Shown here one piece after another: positions 34,835 to 42,972 of a DNA stretch of 64,000 bases. Both the position numbers and the translations under genes were made by a program. Under the pieces are notes generated by a model. The model worked only from the letters and a program-made list of their open reading frames with translations. It ran no database searches and was not told the origin of the DNA. This DNA comes from Bacteroidota bacterium (GTDB lineage: Bacteria; Bacteroidota; Bacteroidia; Flavobacteriales; Flavobacteriaceae). The stretch's first letter is position 1. Each line of letters starts with the position of its first letter. Where the stretch lies: positions 124,001 through 188,000 of the forward strand of contig JAHJTN010000007.1 of assembly GCA_018829465.1 (NCBI GenBank), written 5' to 3'.

Positions 34835-35974
34835 TCAACCGCTGTATTTCAGCTTCCTGAAAATTCGCATGGTTTCTTTAAAGGTGTTGTAAGTGTCCTC
34901 GCCTTGGGCTTTTAAAAAAGCCTTGGCTTCTATCACTTTCTCCTTGGCATCGCCAAAACCGTTCAGGTAACACAGCAAATAAGTATTGGCAAGGTTTTTT
35001 AGTTCGCCACTTTCCGCCTCTGTCAAGGGAGTTCCTTTCATCAATTTGCCTAGCAATGCGTTGTTGGCATTGTAGAGGTGGTGCATCACTTTTTTGTCAA
35101 ACTGTGGCGGTTCAAAAAGCATGTCATTGGTAATCAGATAGGTACCGTTTTCCCTAAAATGGATGGTAACCTTTTCCAGCGGATAGTATTTAGAATAAGG
35201 ATTTACACCCAAATGCACATATTCCAAAATACTAAAACAATCCGAATCGTAGGAAATGGACACTTCGTCCAAAGCCGAGTAAAACAAACGAACTTGCTCG
35301 TTTACGAGCTCAATATCGAGCCTGGAATAATAGGTTTTGTCGTTTACTTTTTTTTCAACCCCCGCCCAGCACAACACAAAAATTTCTTTAAAAACCTTGT
35401 ACTGAGAACGCAAATCAGGGTGTTTTTTCATAATAAAATCGAAAACACTGTCCAGCGTCAGTTCAATATTGTTTTGCGCAGACCTTTCAATAGATGCCAC
35501 TATGGCCGAATTGGTATCGCGCAAATCACTTCTAAAACGCACAGGCACCGAGTTGCTTCCCTGTCTAAAAAACACCGTCCCGCCCCAGTATTTCCAAATA
35601 TTTCTCCGAAGCGACGTCAGTTTGTTGTTCGGATGAATCGTCACCAAGCCCACCACTTTGTCGGCAGGCAAATGCGGAAACGGAATGTTTTCATAAGAAA
35701 CCACCGGCGCATGATCCATATAGGCATCAATCAAATTTTGAATGCGGCTGTCATCAAAAAAATCGACCCCCACTATTGCATTGTCCGTGTCTTCCACGCC
35801 CACCACGATGTACGAATTGTTCATAGGATTCGAATTGCTCAAGGCACAAACGTGCTTCAGAAACTTGGCCTTGCCCTCTTTGGCATACAAATCCAACCGA
35901 CGTTTTTTGTCATAGAAACTGTTTTCGTCTTGGTGTGCGAGCAAATTTTTCACCAACAACCGTTTGTTTATCAT
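34835..35974 (-). CDS. AlbA_2/Schlafen-like ATP-binding domain protein
   Basis: 379 residues, no signal peptide. The N-terminal 150 residues resemble the AlbA_2 (AAA_4) domain: EGKAKFLKHVCALSN, YIVVGVEDTDNAIVGVDFF. The rest is a helical and mixed region with no recognised domain. AlbA_2 proteins bind nucleic acids or nucleotides and occur both as core regulators and in defence loci. Its place beside an FRG remnant suggests an accessory region, but no partner is present. Start at ATG 35974. Confidence 0.75.
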   Translation of the reverse strand: MINKRLLVKNLLAHQDENSFYDKKRRLDLYAKEGKAKFLKHVCALSNSNPMNNSYIVVGVEDTDNAIVGVDFFDDSRIQNLIDAYMDHAPVVSYENIPFPHLPADKVVGLVTIHPNNKLTSLRRNIWKYWGGTVFFRQGSNSVPVRFRSDLRDTNSAIVASIERSAQNNIELTLDSVFDFIMKKHPDLRSQYKVFKEIFVLCWAGVEKKVNDKTYYSRLDIELVNEQVRLFYSALDEVSISYDSDCFSILEYVHLGVNPYSKYYPLEKVTIHFRENGTYLITNDMLFEPPQFDKKVMHHLYNANNALLGKLMKGTPLTEAESGELKNLANTYLLCYLNGFGDAKEKVIEAKAFLKAQGEDTYNTFKETMRIFRKLKYSG

Positions 35975-36101
35975 TTTTTAAAGAAAATTTATTCGCTTAA
36001 ACAACGCAACAATTTAGTGAGAATTTCCAAGCATTGCGCTATTTTTTTGGGCGATTTTCCCGGCAATGTATTGCCAGGAAACCGGGCTTTCCACTCATAG
36101 T

Positions 36102-36133
36102 TCCTTCAAAATGCACTTGTGCATTTTGAAGGA
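36102..36133. repeat. 15-bp perfect inverted repeat
   Basis: TCCTTCAAAATGCAC (36102-36116) and GTGCATTTTGAAGGA (36119-36133) are exact complements around TT. No T-run follows on either strand, so it is not a standard terminator. A smaller one, GGCAA-TGTA-TTGCC, lies at 36062-36075. They occupy the 190-bp gap between two minus-strand genes and could be an mRNA-end stem or a REP-like element. Confidence 0.65.
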
Positions 36134-36164
36134 CGCTAACCGTTTCAATCCCTATCGCGGGTGC

Positions 36165-37070
36165 TCAACCAATTGCCAAAGCCCCGCCGCCAATGGTGTT
36201 TTCTGCCGTACCCAAGTACAAATCAATACGGCCCATATACACACCTTTGTACCCAACCTGATTGATCAATACGCTTTTGCCTTCTCTGTTTTTAACAAAA
36301 ACCGGCGCTTCCATCAGCGTATGCGTATGCCCACCAATAATGATGTCTATGTCTGTGGTTTCAGCAGCCAATACGCGGTCGCTTACCTTGTCGTTTTTGT
36401 ATGCATAACCCAAGTGTGACAGGCAAATCACCACATCGCAGGCCGCTTCGGTTTTAAGTTGCTTAACGATTTTGGTAGCCGTTTCTATGGGTTCCAAGTA
36501 CACGGTTTCTTTGTACATCCTTGGGTCAACCAAGCCTTCTAGCGCTATGCCCAATCCGAAAACACCAACGCGAATGCCATCTTTTACAAACACTTTGTAG
36601 GGTTTTACATAGCCCGCCATCACCGTTTTAGAAAAATCGTAGTTGGCAGCCAACAGTTCAAATTTGGTATGTGGCATCTGCGCCAAAAGTCCGTCCAATC
36701 CTCCGTCAAAATCGTGGTTTCCGATGGCCGCAGCATCGTATCCCATCATGCTCATCAACTTCATTTCCAGCTCGCCGCCATAAAAATTGTAATAAGGCGT
36801 TCCTTGGAAAATATCACCAGCATCCAATAGCAAGGTATTCGGATTTTCTTGCCTGATTTGCTTAACCAAAGTGGCGCGTTTGGCCGCGCCGCCCATATTG
36901 GCAAATTGCGGATGTGTGTTTTCATACGGATCTATTTGGCTGTGCACGTCATTCGTGTGCAAGATGGTAAGCCATTTATCTTTTGGAGCACAGCTTTTCA
37001 AGGCAAATCCGGGGATGGACAATGCGCCGGCAGCTACGATGGTTTTTTCTAGAAAATGTCTGCGTTTCAT
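36165..37070 (-). CDS. Metallophosphatase, N-terminal half of a split 5'-nucleotidase
   Basis: 301 residues. The N-terminus has a Tat-like signal (MKRRHFLEKTIVAAGALSI). The calcineurin-like metal sites are TNDVH, DAGD, GNHDFD and GGHTH, as in the catalytic domain of UshA-type 5'-nucleotidases. The substrate-binding C-terminal domain is missing from this protein; it is encoded by the gene immediately upstream in the transcript (37206-37982). Together they probably remove phosphate from nucleotides outside the cytoplasm. Confidence 0.9.
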   Translation of the reverse strand: MKRRHFLEKTIVAAGALSIPGFALKSCAPKDKWLTILHTNDVHSQIDPYENTHPQFANMGGAAKRATLVKQIRQENPNTLLLDAGDIFQGTPYYNFYGGELEMKLMSMMGYDAAAIGNHDFDGGLDGLLAQMPHTKFELLAANYDFSKTVMAGYVKPYKVFVKDGIRVGVFGLGIALEGLVDPRMYKETVYLEPIETATKIVKQLKTEAACDVVICLSHLGYAYKNDKVSDRVLAAETTDIDIIIGGHTHTLMEAPVFVKNREGKSVLINQVGYKGVYMGRIDLYLGTAENTIGGGALAIG

Positions 37071-37205
37071 AGATTGGGTTTATTTTTTTGAAGTACAAGC
37101 CCGTAGGCATGAGGTGTAAAAGCTTTTGGTGTGTAGTTTTTAAAACATCATGAATACGTTGGTTTCTTATTTAGCATTCACCAATCAAACCATCGCATCA
37201 GCAAA

Positions 37206-37982
37206 TCATTGCACCCGAAACCGTCCATCTATTTTCGTATAAATGGTATCCGTTTTATCCAAATAGTCGATGAGTGCATTCCTCACTTTGTAGTCCAGAT
37301 AAAGTACCAAAACCGGATTTTTGAAAAAATTCATTTGGTCGCCGCCGTTCATAAGATAGTCATTCGTCACCACCCAATAGGTTTTGTTTTCTTGTATGGG
37401 TTTTTGCTGAATCAGAAAGTTTTTTAGAACCCCGCTATGATCCATAGTGAGTTGCAGGCCCCAAATGGGATGCGCCGTTTTAGATTGAACCAGATAGGTA
37501 GCCAACGCCAGCATTTGGTCGCTAGTGAGTTCTAGTGCAACCAGTGCGTTTTCAAACGGCATGACTCCATAGATATCGGCTACTTTGACATCACCTTTTG
37601 CCAATATATTTCGAATACCCCCGTGATTGAACAAACCCGCATCGGCACTTTTGCCTAGTCTTTGTTTTAGTACAAAATTGGCCTGTGCCATCAAGGCGTC
37701 GGCAAACCAATTGCCCAAACGAGTTTCCAGTTGGCCCTCGCTTTTATTGAGCAGTTCCAGATTGTAGGCTAAAACCCGCTCCAAACCCTGTTGCATGCCT
37801 ACTCTGTATGGGGTAATCAGGCTGTCTATTTTGATGTCTTTTTCTAAAGAATCTGTTAAAGCGACTTCAACTCCCTGAATATTTTGTAATTTCAATTCAG
37901 AATTTTGGCAAGACCCCAAAAAAATAATTGTTACAAATAAAACAATATGTTTTAAAATTAATTTAAGTCGTATATTTGTCAT
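37206..37982 (-). CDS. 5'-nucleotidase C-terminal-domain lipoprotein
   Basis: 258 residues. The signal sequence ends in a lipobox (IFLGSC, cysteine about residue 25). The rest is the 5_nucleotid_C substrate-binding domain: FNHGGIRN, IYGVMPFENALV, NDYLMNGGDQMNFF. It lacks the metallophosphatase domain, which is supplied by the next gene 135 bp downstream. Separate genes for the two halves are common in flavobacteria. Confidence 0.9.
   Translation of the reverse strand: MTNIRLKLILKHIVLFVTIIFLGSCQNSELKLQNIQGVEVALTDSLEKDIKIDSLITPYRVGMQQGLERVLAYNLELLNKSEGQLETRLGNWFADALMAQANFVLKQRLGKSADAGLFNHGGIRNILAKGDVKVADIYGVMPFENALVALELTSDQMLALATYLVQSKTAHPIWGLQLTMDHSGVLKNFLIQQKPIQENKTYWVVTNDYLMNGGDQMNFFKNPVLVLYLDYKVRNALIDYLDKTDTIYTKIDGRFRVQ
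37971..37978 (+). promoter_or_regulatory. -7 box (TATATTTG) of the DUF6913-dapA operon
   Basis: TATATTTG lies within the first codons of the divergent nucleotidase gene and 40 bases before the TTG start at 38019. The two genes are only 36 bp apart, so the promoter overlaps the neighbour's coding sequence. Confidence 0.45.
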
Positions 37983-38018
37983 CCTTTTTCGGATTTGATT
38001 ATGTAAATGTAAAAGAAA

Positions 38019-38534
38019 TTGAACAGCCTAAAAAAAATACTTGTAAAAAGAATCGTTCGCAAGCGAATAGCCGCTTATGAATGTTCAAATCTGCAAGAGG
38101 ATAAACTCCAATCCATGTTGATACTGTTTGATGCGGAAGCTGCATTTTCAGAAAATTTTTTTACCGAATTGGGCAGCTTGGCAAACATTCCGCCTGGTCA
38201 GACAAAATGGTTAGGATTTAGCGCAAAGCCACGAAAGAAAAAAGTCTGGAAACACCCTGTTTTTCACAACAAACACATCGCTTGGGATGGCACTTTAAAA
38301 GGCGATGGGGTAGAGGCAGTTTTGAACCGTCCGTATGATTTGGTTATCAATTTTTTTGACAAGCCGAGTTGGCAATTAAAAGCGGCAGCTTCTCAAGTTC
38401 AAACCGGGTTGAGACTAGGCTTTGAAGAGGTGAATGCAGACATCAATGACATTGTTTTTAAAGCTGATTTGAAGGCCGAAGAAGTATTTAAGACAGAATT
38501 TTGTAAATATCTTAAAGCGCTGAGAAAGTTATAA
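38019..38534 (+). CDS. DUF6913-type protein
   Basis: 171 residues, cytoplasmic. The TTG at 38019 gives MNSLKKILVKRIVRKRIA; no ATG is available near. The sequence VLNRPYDLVINFFDKPSWQLKAAASQV is a family mark that I recall from the gene before dapA in many flavobacteria. Function is unknown. dapA starts 36 bp downstream. Confidence 0.75.
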   Translation: MNSLKKILVKRIVRKRIAAYECSNLQEDKLQSMLILFDAEAAFSENFFTELGSLANIPPGQTKWLGFSAKPRKKKVWKHPVFHNKHIAWDGTLKGDGVEAVLNRPYDLVINFFDKPSWQLKAAASQVQTGLRLGFEEVNADINDIVFKADLKAEEVFKTEFCKYLKALRKL

Positions 38535-38570
38535 CGCAGTACACATAAAAAAAATATAAAAAGCACAAAA

Positions 38571-39464
38571 ATGGACACAAGGTTTACAGGAACAGGTGTG
38601 GCACTCATCACGCCTTTTGATGCATCAGGGGCAGTTGATTATACAGCCTTGGAAAAACTGATTACATTCAATATCAATAGTGGTATAAACTACTTGGTTG
38701 CTTTGGGCACAACTGCCGAAACGGCCACGCTCACCGATGCGGAAAAAAAAGCTGTAAAACAATGTATTTTAGATACCAACCACGGTCGCTTGCCTTTGGT
38801 ATTGGGCGTAGGCGGCAACAACACAACTGCTTTGCAAGCCGAACTCAAGTCAGCCGAAGTTCGCAGTTTTGATGCCATTTTGTCTGTTTCACCCTACTAC
38901 AACAAGCCTACCCAAGAAGGTATTTATGCGCATTACAGAGCACTGTCGGCCGTGTCGTCTTTGCCGATTATTTTATACAATGTGCCCGGACGCACAGGAT
39001 CCAATGTGCTGCCGCAGACCGTTTTGCGTTTGGCAAGGGAATGTGACAACATTATAGGCATCAAAGAAGCGTCGGGCGATATCGTTCAAGGGATGCGCTT
39101 ACTTAAAGAAAAACCTACAAATTTTTTAGTTATTTCCGGTGATGACATGACCGCTTTACCACTGATTTTGGCCGGCGGTTCGGGTGTGATTTCTGTTATA
39201 GGGCAAGCCATGCCGGATGTTTTTTCAAAGTTGGTACAAGCGGGTTTGTCGGGCGATGTGTCCACGGCCAATACCTTGCAACATCAATGTATGCCTATCA
39301 TAGATCTCATCTTTCAGGAGGGCAATCCGGCAGGTATTAAATCCTTGTTGGCACAACTCGGTTTTGGAACGCCCACCGTCAGGCTACCTTTGGTTTCGGC
39401 ATCAGAAACCCTTGCTTCGCAGATTGGCCTGTTTTTGAATCAAACCAAGGCAGTTACCTGTTAA
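38571..39464 (+). CDS. dapA: 4-hydroxy-tetrahydrodipicolinate synthase
   Basis: 297 residues, TIM barrel. The Schiff-base lysine is K165 in [10 protein letters not shown]; the catalytic tyrosine region is LYNVPGRTG. It condenses pyruvate with aspartate semialdehyde, the first committed step to lysine and diaminopimelate for peptidoglycan. It starts a long run of envelope and cofactor genes to 47449. Confidence 0.96.
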   Translation: MDTRFTGTGVALITPFDASGAVDYTALEKLITFNINSGINYLVALGTTAETATLTDAEKKAVKQCILDTNHGRLPLVLGVGGNNTTALQAELKSAEVRSFDAILSVSPYYNKPTQEGIYAHYRALSAVSSLPIILYNVPGRTGSNVLPQTVLRLARECDNIIGIKEASGDIVQGMRLLKEKPTNFLVISGDDMTALPLILAGGSGVISVIGQAMPDVFSKLVQAGLSGDVSTANTLQHQCMPIIDLIFQEGNPAGIKSLLAQLGFGTPTVRLPLVSASETLASQIGLFLNQTKAVTC

Positions 39465-39547
39465 ACTTACCTTAACAAACACTTAAAGGCTTTATTTTGA
39501 AGTCATTTGGATATGAAAAATAGTTTTTTATATAAATGATTAATGTG

Positions 39548-39555
39548 TACTTTTG
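39548..39555 (+). promoter_or_regulatory. -7 box (TACTTTTG) of bamD
   Basis: TACTTTTG lies 19 bp before the ATG at 39575. It falls inside a longer upstream frame, which supports the start at 39575 rather than 39536. Confidence 0.5.
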
Positions 39556-39574
39556 CAGGCAACTTTCAGTGTAC

Positions 39575-40396
39575 ATGAGACATTTTTTCTATTTATTGAT
39601 GTTGATGCTAATTACCTCCGGTTGTAGCCAGTATCAAAAAGCGTTAAAATCAGAAGATTTGGCATTCAAATCCAAATTGGCTGAGGAGCTTTATAATGCA
39701 AAAAAGTACAAAAAATCCATACGTCTTTATGAACAAATAGAGCCCAAATACAGAGGCAGGCCGCAAGGCGAGCGCATACTGTATTTTTACGCCACCAATT
39801 TGTATTTTTTGAAAGACTACATCACATCGGGTTACCAATTAGAAAGATTTACCAGTGCCTATCCGCGCAGCGAAAAAGTGGAAGAAGTAGCTTTGATGGG
39901 CGCCAAAAGTTATTACCATTTATCTCCTAAGTACAGTTTGGACCAAACGGATACACAAACTGCGCTTGACAAATTACAGAATTTTATCAACTCCTATCCC
40001 AAATCTGAAAGGTTGGACGAGGCCAATGCCTTGTATCAGGAACTTGCCGGTAAGTTAGAACGCAAAGCCTTTGAAGTAGCCAAGCAATACAATAAAATTT
40101 ACGATTATCAGGCAGCACTCAAATCTTTAGATTTATTCCTGACAGAATATCCCGGTTCTTCTTTTCGAGAAGAAGCATTGTATTACAGGGTTTTAGCTTC
40201 TTTCAATTATGCAGAAAACAGTATTCAAATCAGGCAGATTGATAGGTATAAAGATGTTTTAGCCGCATACAACAAACTTGTAGATTCTTTTAAAGAATCC
40301 ATTTATATAGGACAGCTCAAAACCATGGTCAACAAAAGCAAAGCACAAATAGAACGCCTGACACTCCTCGCTAACAACGCATCAAACAATCCATAA
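39575..40396 (+). CDS. bamD: Outer membrane protein assembly factor BamD
   Basis: 273 residues. A lipoprotein signal (MRHFFYLLMLMLITSGC) is followed by TPR-like repeats (YNAKKYKKSIRLYEQI, FLKDYITSGYQLERF). BamD is the essential lipoprotein of the BAM complex that inserts beta-barrels in the outer membrane. I chose the ATG at 39575 because it starts the signal peptide. rpoZ starts two bases after the stop. Confidence 0.94.
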   Translation: MRHFFYLLMLMLITSGCSQYQKALKSEDLAFKSKLAEELYNAKKYKKSIRLYEQIEPKYRGRPQGERILYFYATNLYFLKDYITSGYQLERFTSAYPRSEKVEEVALMGAKSYYHLSPKYSLDQTDTQTALDKLQNFINSYPKSERLDEANALYQELAGKLERKAFEVAKQYNKIYDYQAALKSLDLFLTEYPGSSFREEALYYRVLASFNYAENSIQIRQIDRYKDVLAAYNKLVDSFKESIYIGQLKTMVNKSKAQIERLTLLANNASNNP

Positions 40397-40397
40397 A

Positions 40398-40727
40398 ATG
40401 ATAGATTTAAAAAACACAGACGCACCCGTCACTACGGTTACACTCAACAGAAACGAAATTGACCAGCAAACCAATAACATCTACGAAGCCATTGTGATTG
40501 CTGCCAAACGTGCAGAACAAATCAATTCGGAAATCAAAAAGGAACTCTTAGAAAAATTGGAAGAGTTTGCCACTTACAACGACAGTTTGGAAGAAGTTTT
40601 TGAAAACAAAGAGCAAATCGAAGTTTCCAAGTTTTTCGAAAGATTGCCCAAGCCGCACGCATTAGCCCTACAAGAGTGGTTGGATGGTAAAATTTATTAT
40701 CGTCACGTTGACGACCAACAGCAATAG
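40398..40727 (+). CDS. rpoZ: RNA polymerase omega subunit (Bacteroidota type)
   Basis: 109 residues. The core NIYEAIVIAAKRAEQINSEIKKEL corresponds to the omega helix that clamps the beta' subunit; the rest is the longer Bacteroidota tail ending DGKIYYRHVDD. It lies between bamD and coaBC with gaps of 1 and 8 bp. Confidence 0.9.
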   Translation: MIDLKNTDAPVTTVTLNRNEIDQQTNNIYEAIVIAAKRAEQINSEIKKELLEKLEEFATYNDSLEEVFENKEQIEVSKFFERLPKPHALALQEWLDGKIYYRHVDDQQQ

Positions 40728-40735
40728 TTTTTTAC

Positions 40736-41947
40736 ATGTCTGTTTTTCAAGACAAAAAAATTCTTCTCGGTGTTTGCGGAGGCATAGCTGCATATAAAAC
40801 AGCTTCGTTGGTGCGACTTTTAGTAAAAGCCGGCGCAACTGTAAAGGTAATCATGACGCCATCTGCAAAAGATTTTGTGACGCCGCTCACCTTGGCAACC
40901 TTGTCTAAAAACCCTGTACTTTCCGGCTTTACCGAGCAAGACGACCCGTCGGGTGTATGGAATAACCACGTAGATTTAGGCCTGTGGGCAGATGCAATGG
41001 TCATTGCACCTGCAACAGCCAATACCTTGTCAAAAATGACAGACGGCGCATGCGACAACTTGCTGCTCGCCGTATATCTTTCTGCCAAATGTCCGGTGTA
41101 TTTTGCTCCGGCTATGGATTTGGATATGTACCAACATCCGGCTACGCAGTCTGCCTTTGACAAGCTACAATCCTATGGCAATATCATGATTCCGGCTACC
41201 AGTGGCGAGTTGGCCAGTGGTTTGGTTGGCCAAGGTAGGATGGCTGAGCCTGAAGATATTGTAGCCTTTATTGAAAAAGATTTGACTGCCCAATTGCCGT
41301 TGAGAAACAAAACCGTGCTCATCACTGCCGGGCCTACGTATGAAGCCATTGACCCGGTTCGTTTTATCGGAAACCATTCCACAGGTAAAATGGGCTTCGA
41401 AATTGCCAAAGCAGCTGCAAATTTGGGTGCCGAAGTCATACTCATCAGCGGCCCTTCTCAACAAACCGTTTCGCATCCCAAAATCATACTTATTCGCGTT
41501 ACCGGCGCAGACCAAATGTACGACGCCGTACATCAACATTACTCCAAAGCTGATATTGCCATCCTTTCTGCCGCCGTTTCAGATTATAAACCCAAAACCG
41601 TTATTTCTCAAAAAATAAAGAAAAAAGACCAAAACCTTCAAATAGAATTGGTGCCAACCCCCGATATTTTAGCTTCTCTCGGTAAGATAAAGAAACAGCA
41701 ATTTCTGGTAGGATTTGCCTTAGAAACGAATGACGAAATCGAAAATGCCAAAGGCAAACTCACACGTAAAAATTTAGATCTTATCGTTTTAAATTCATTG
41801 AATGATGCCGGAGCCGGATTTGGAACACCTACCAACAAAATAACTTTGATAGATAAATCGTTAGAGATAACATCCTTCGATTTGAAATCTAAAACAGCTG
41901 TAGCCTACGACATCTTAAATCACGTCATTTTAAAATTACAAACATGA
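40736..41947 (+). CDS. coaBC: Bifunctional CoaBC (PPCS-PPCDC)
   Basis: 403 residues. The N-terminal decarboxylase domain (GVCGGIAAYKTASLVRLLVK) binds FMN and converts phosphopantothenoylcysteine to phosphopantetheine. The usual active-site motif PxMNxxMW is PAMDLDMY, with aspartate (D128) in place of asparagine, as I recall being normal in Bacteroidota. The C-terminal synthetase domain begins about residue 185 and contains GNHSTGKMGFEIA. It overlaps the porD start by 4 bp (ATGA). Confidence 0.95.
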   Translation: MSVFQDKKILLGVCGGIAAYKTASLVRLLVKAGATVKVIMTPSAKDFVTPLTLATLSKNPVLSGFTEQDDPSGVWNNHVDLGLWADAMVIAPATANTLSKMTDGACDNLLLAVYLSAKCPVYFAPAMDLDMYQHPATQSAFDKLQSYGNIMIPATSGELASGLVGQGRMAEPEDIVAFIEKDLTAQLPLRNKTVLITAGPTYEAIDPVRFIGNHSTGKMGFEIAKAAANLGAEVILISGPSQQTVSHPKIILIRVTGADQMYDAVHQHYSKADIAILSAAVSDYKPKTVISQKIKKKDQNLQIELVPTPDILASLGKIKKQQFLVGFALETNDEIENAKGKLTRKNLDLIVLNSLNDAGAGFGTPTNKITLIDKSLEITSFDLKSKTAVAYDILNHVILKLQT

Positions 41948-42834
41948 CCAAAAAACTGATTTTCACGCTTTTTATCTTGTCACAATTCACCGTGGTGGCT
42001 CAAGAAATGAATTGCTATGTGGAAATCAATTTTAATGAAGTCAAACAATCTAACCGAAAAATATTCGGTACGCTTCAGCAAAGCCTCTCAGATTTTATCA
42101 ATAAAAACCGTTGGACAAATAGAGCCGTCAATCCACAAGAAAAGATAGATTGTTCTGTTTTTGTTCGTGTTCGTGAATTTGTAGGGCAAGAATTTGTAGC
42201 AGAACTTCAGGTGCAATCTGCCAGACCCGTTTACAACAGTACCTACAGCACCCCGGTCTTGAACTTTCAAGATGATCAGTTTCGTTTTAGCTATGTCGAA
42301 TTTCAGGACATGACCTACAATTCTTTTGTGTTTAACTCCAACCTCTTGTCTGTCATGACTTTTTACATCTACACCATGATTGGTTTGGATGCAGACACCT
42401 ATTCACTCATGGGAGGTGCGCCTTTTTACCAGGAGGCACAAAAAGTTATGAATTTGGCGCAGGGTAACGGCTACAAAGGCTGGGACAGCACAGACGGCAA
42501 CCAAACGCGCTTTCGAATGATTACAGATTTGACCTCCGGCACGTTTGACAACTACAGACAAGCATTGTACGAATACCATAGAAACGGATTAGACATGTTG
42601 GCAGACAACCCCAGAAAAGCCAAAGAAAGTATTGCCAAAAGTTTTTTGTTTCTTGAAGAGATGAACAGCAGCAGGCCTAATTCGATGTTGCTACGCATGT
42701 TTTTTGATGCCAAATCCGACGAGATTTTCAACGTTTTTTCTGAGGGTCCGGCCATTAATTTGGTCAGTACACTCAATGTCCTCAACAAATTAGCACCTCA
42801 ATATGCCTCTCGTTGGGCGATGATCCAAAATTAA
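41944..42834 (+). CDS. porD: PorD-type protein (DUF4835), type IX secretion associated
   Basis: 296 residues. A signal peptide (MTKKLIFTLFILSQFTVVAQ) is followed by the DUF4835 domain, with VEINFNEVKQSN near the start and YRQALYEYHRNGLDML toward the end. PorD has been linked to the Por/type IX secretion system; the exact role is unclear. Together with the sorting domain at 297-1283 it indicates that this cell has the system. Confidence 0.88.
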   Translation: MTKKLIFTLFILSQFTVVAQEMNCYVEINFNEVKQSNRKIFGTLQQSLSDFINKNRWTNRAVNPQEKIDCSVFVRVREFVGQEFVAELQVQSARPVYNSTYSTPVLNFQDDQFRFSYVEFQDMTYNSFVFNSNLLSVMTFYIYTMIGLDADTYSLMGGAPFYQEAQKVMNLAQGNGYKGWDSTDGNQTRFRMITDLTSGTFDNYRQALYEYHRNGLDMLADNPRKAKESIAKSFLFLEEMNSSRPNSMLLRMFFDAKSDEIFNVFSEGPAINLVSTLNVLNKLAPQYASRWAMIQN

Positions 42835-42972
42835 GCTTTCGTCAATTTTTTCTTTTTTACCCTTGGTGACATGGAGACTTACAGTGAGCTTCAAAAAGAG
42901 TCATGTAAATTTTCGTTTAGCGTTTTTTAAAAAATTTGAATACGCGTATCTTTAGGCTCAAATTTTACCATT

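Noticed and set aside
34835-35974. AlbA_2 protein as an active defence gene
   Set aside because: AlbA_2 proteins are common in core regulation too, no partner gene is present, and there is no unusual composition that I can see.
35078-36100. 340-codon plus-strand frame over the AlbA_2 gene
   Set aside because: It lies antisense to a gene with a recognisable domain. Its composition (His, Asn, Ile, Phe rich with many Lys-Arg) is typical of a shadow frame.
36141-36165. GTTTCAATCCC sequence resembling the start of a CRISPR repeat
   Set aside because: It occurs once only, next to the stop of the metallophosphatase gene, with no second copy, spacer or cas gene in the window.
42088-42270. Short antisense frames across porD and recN
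   Set aside because: None has protein-like features beyond the reverse complement of the real genes.
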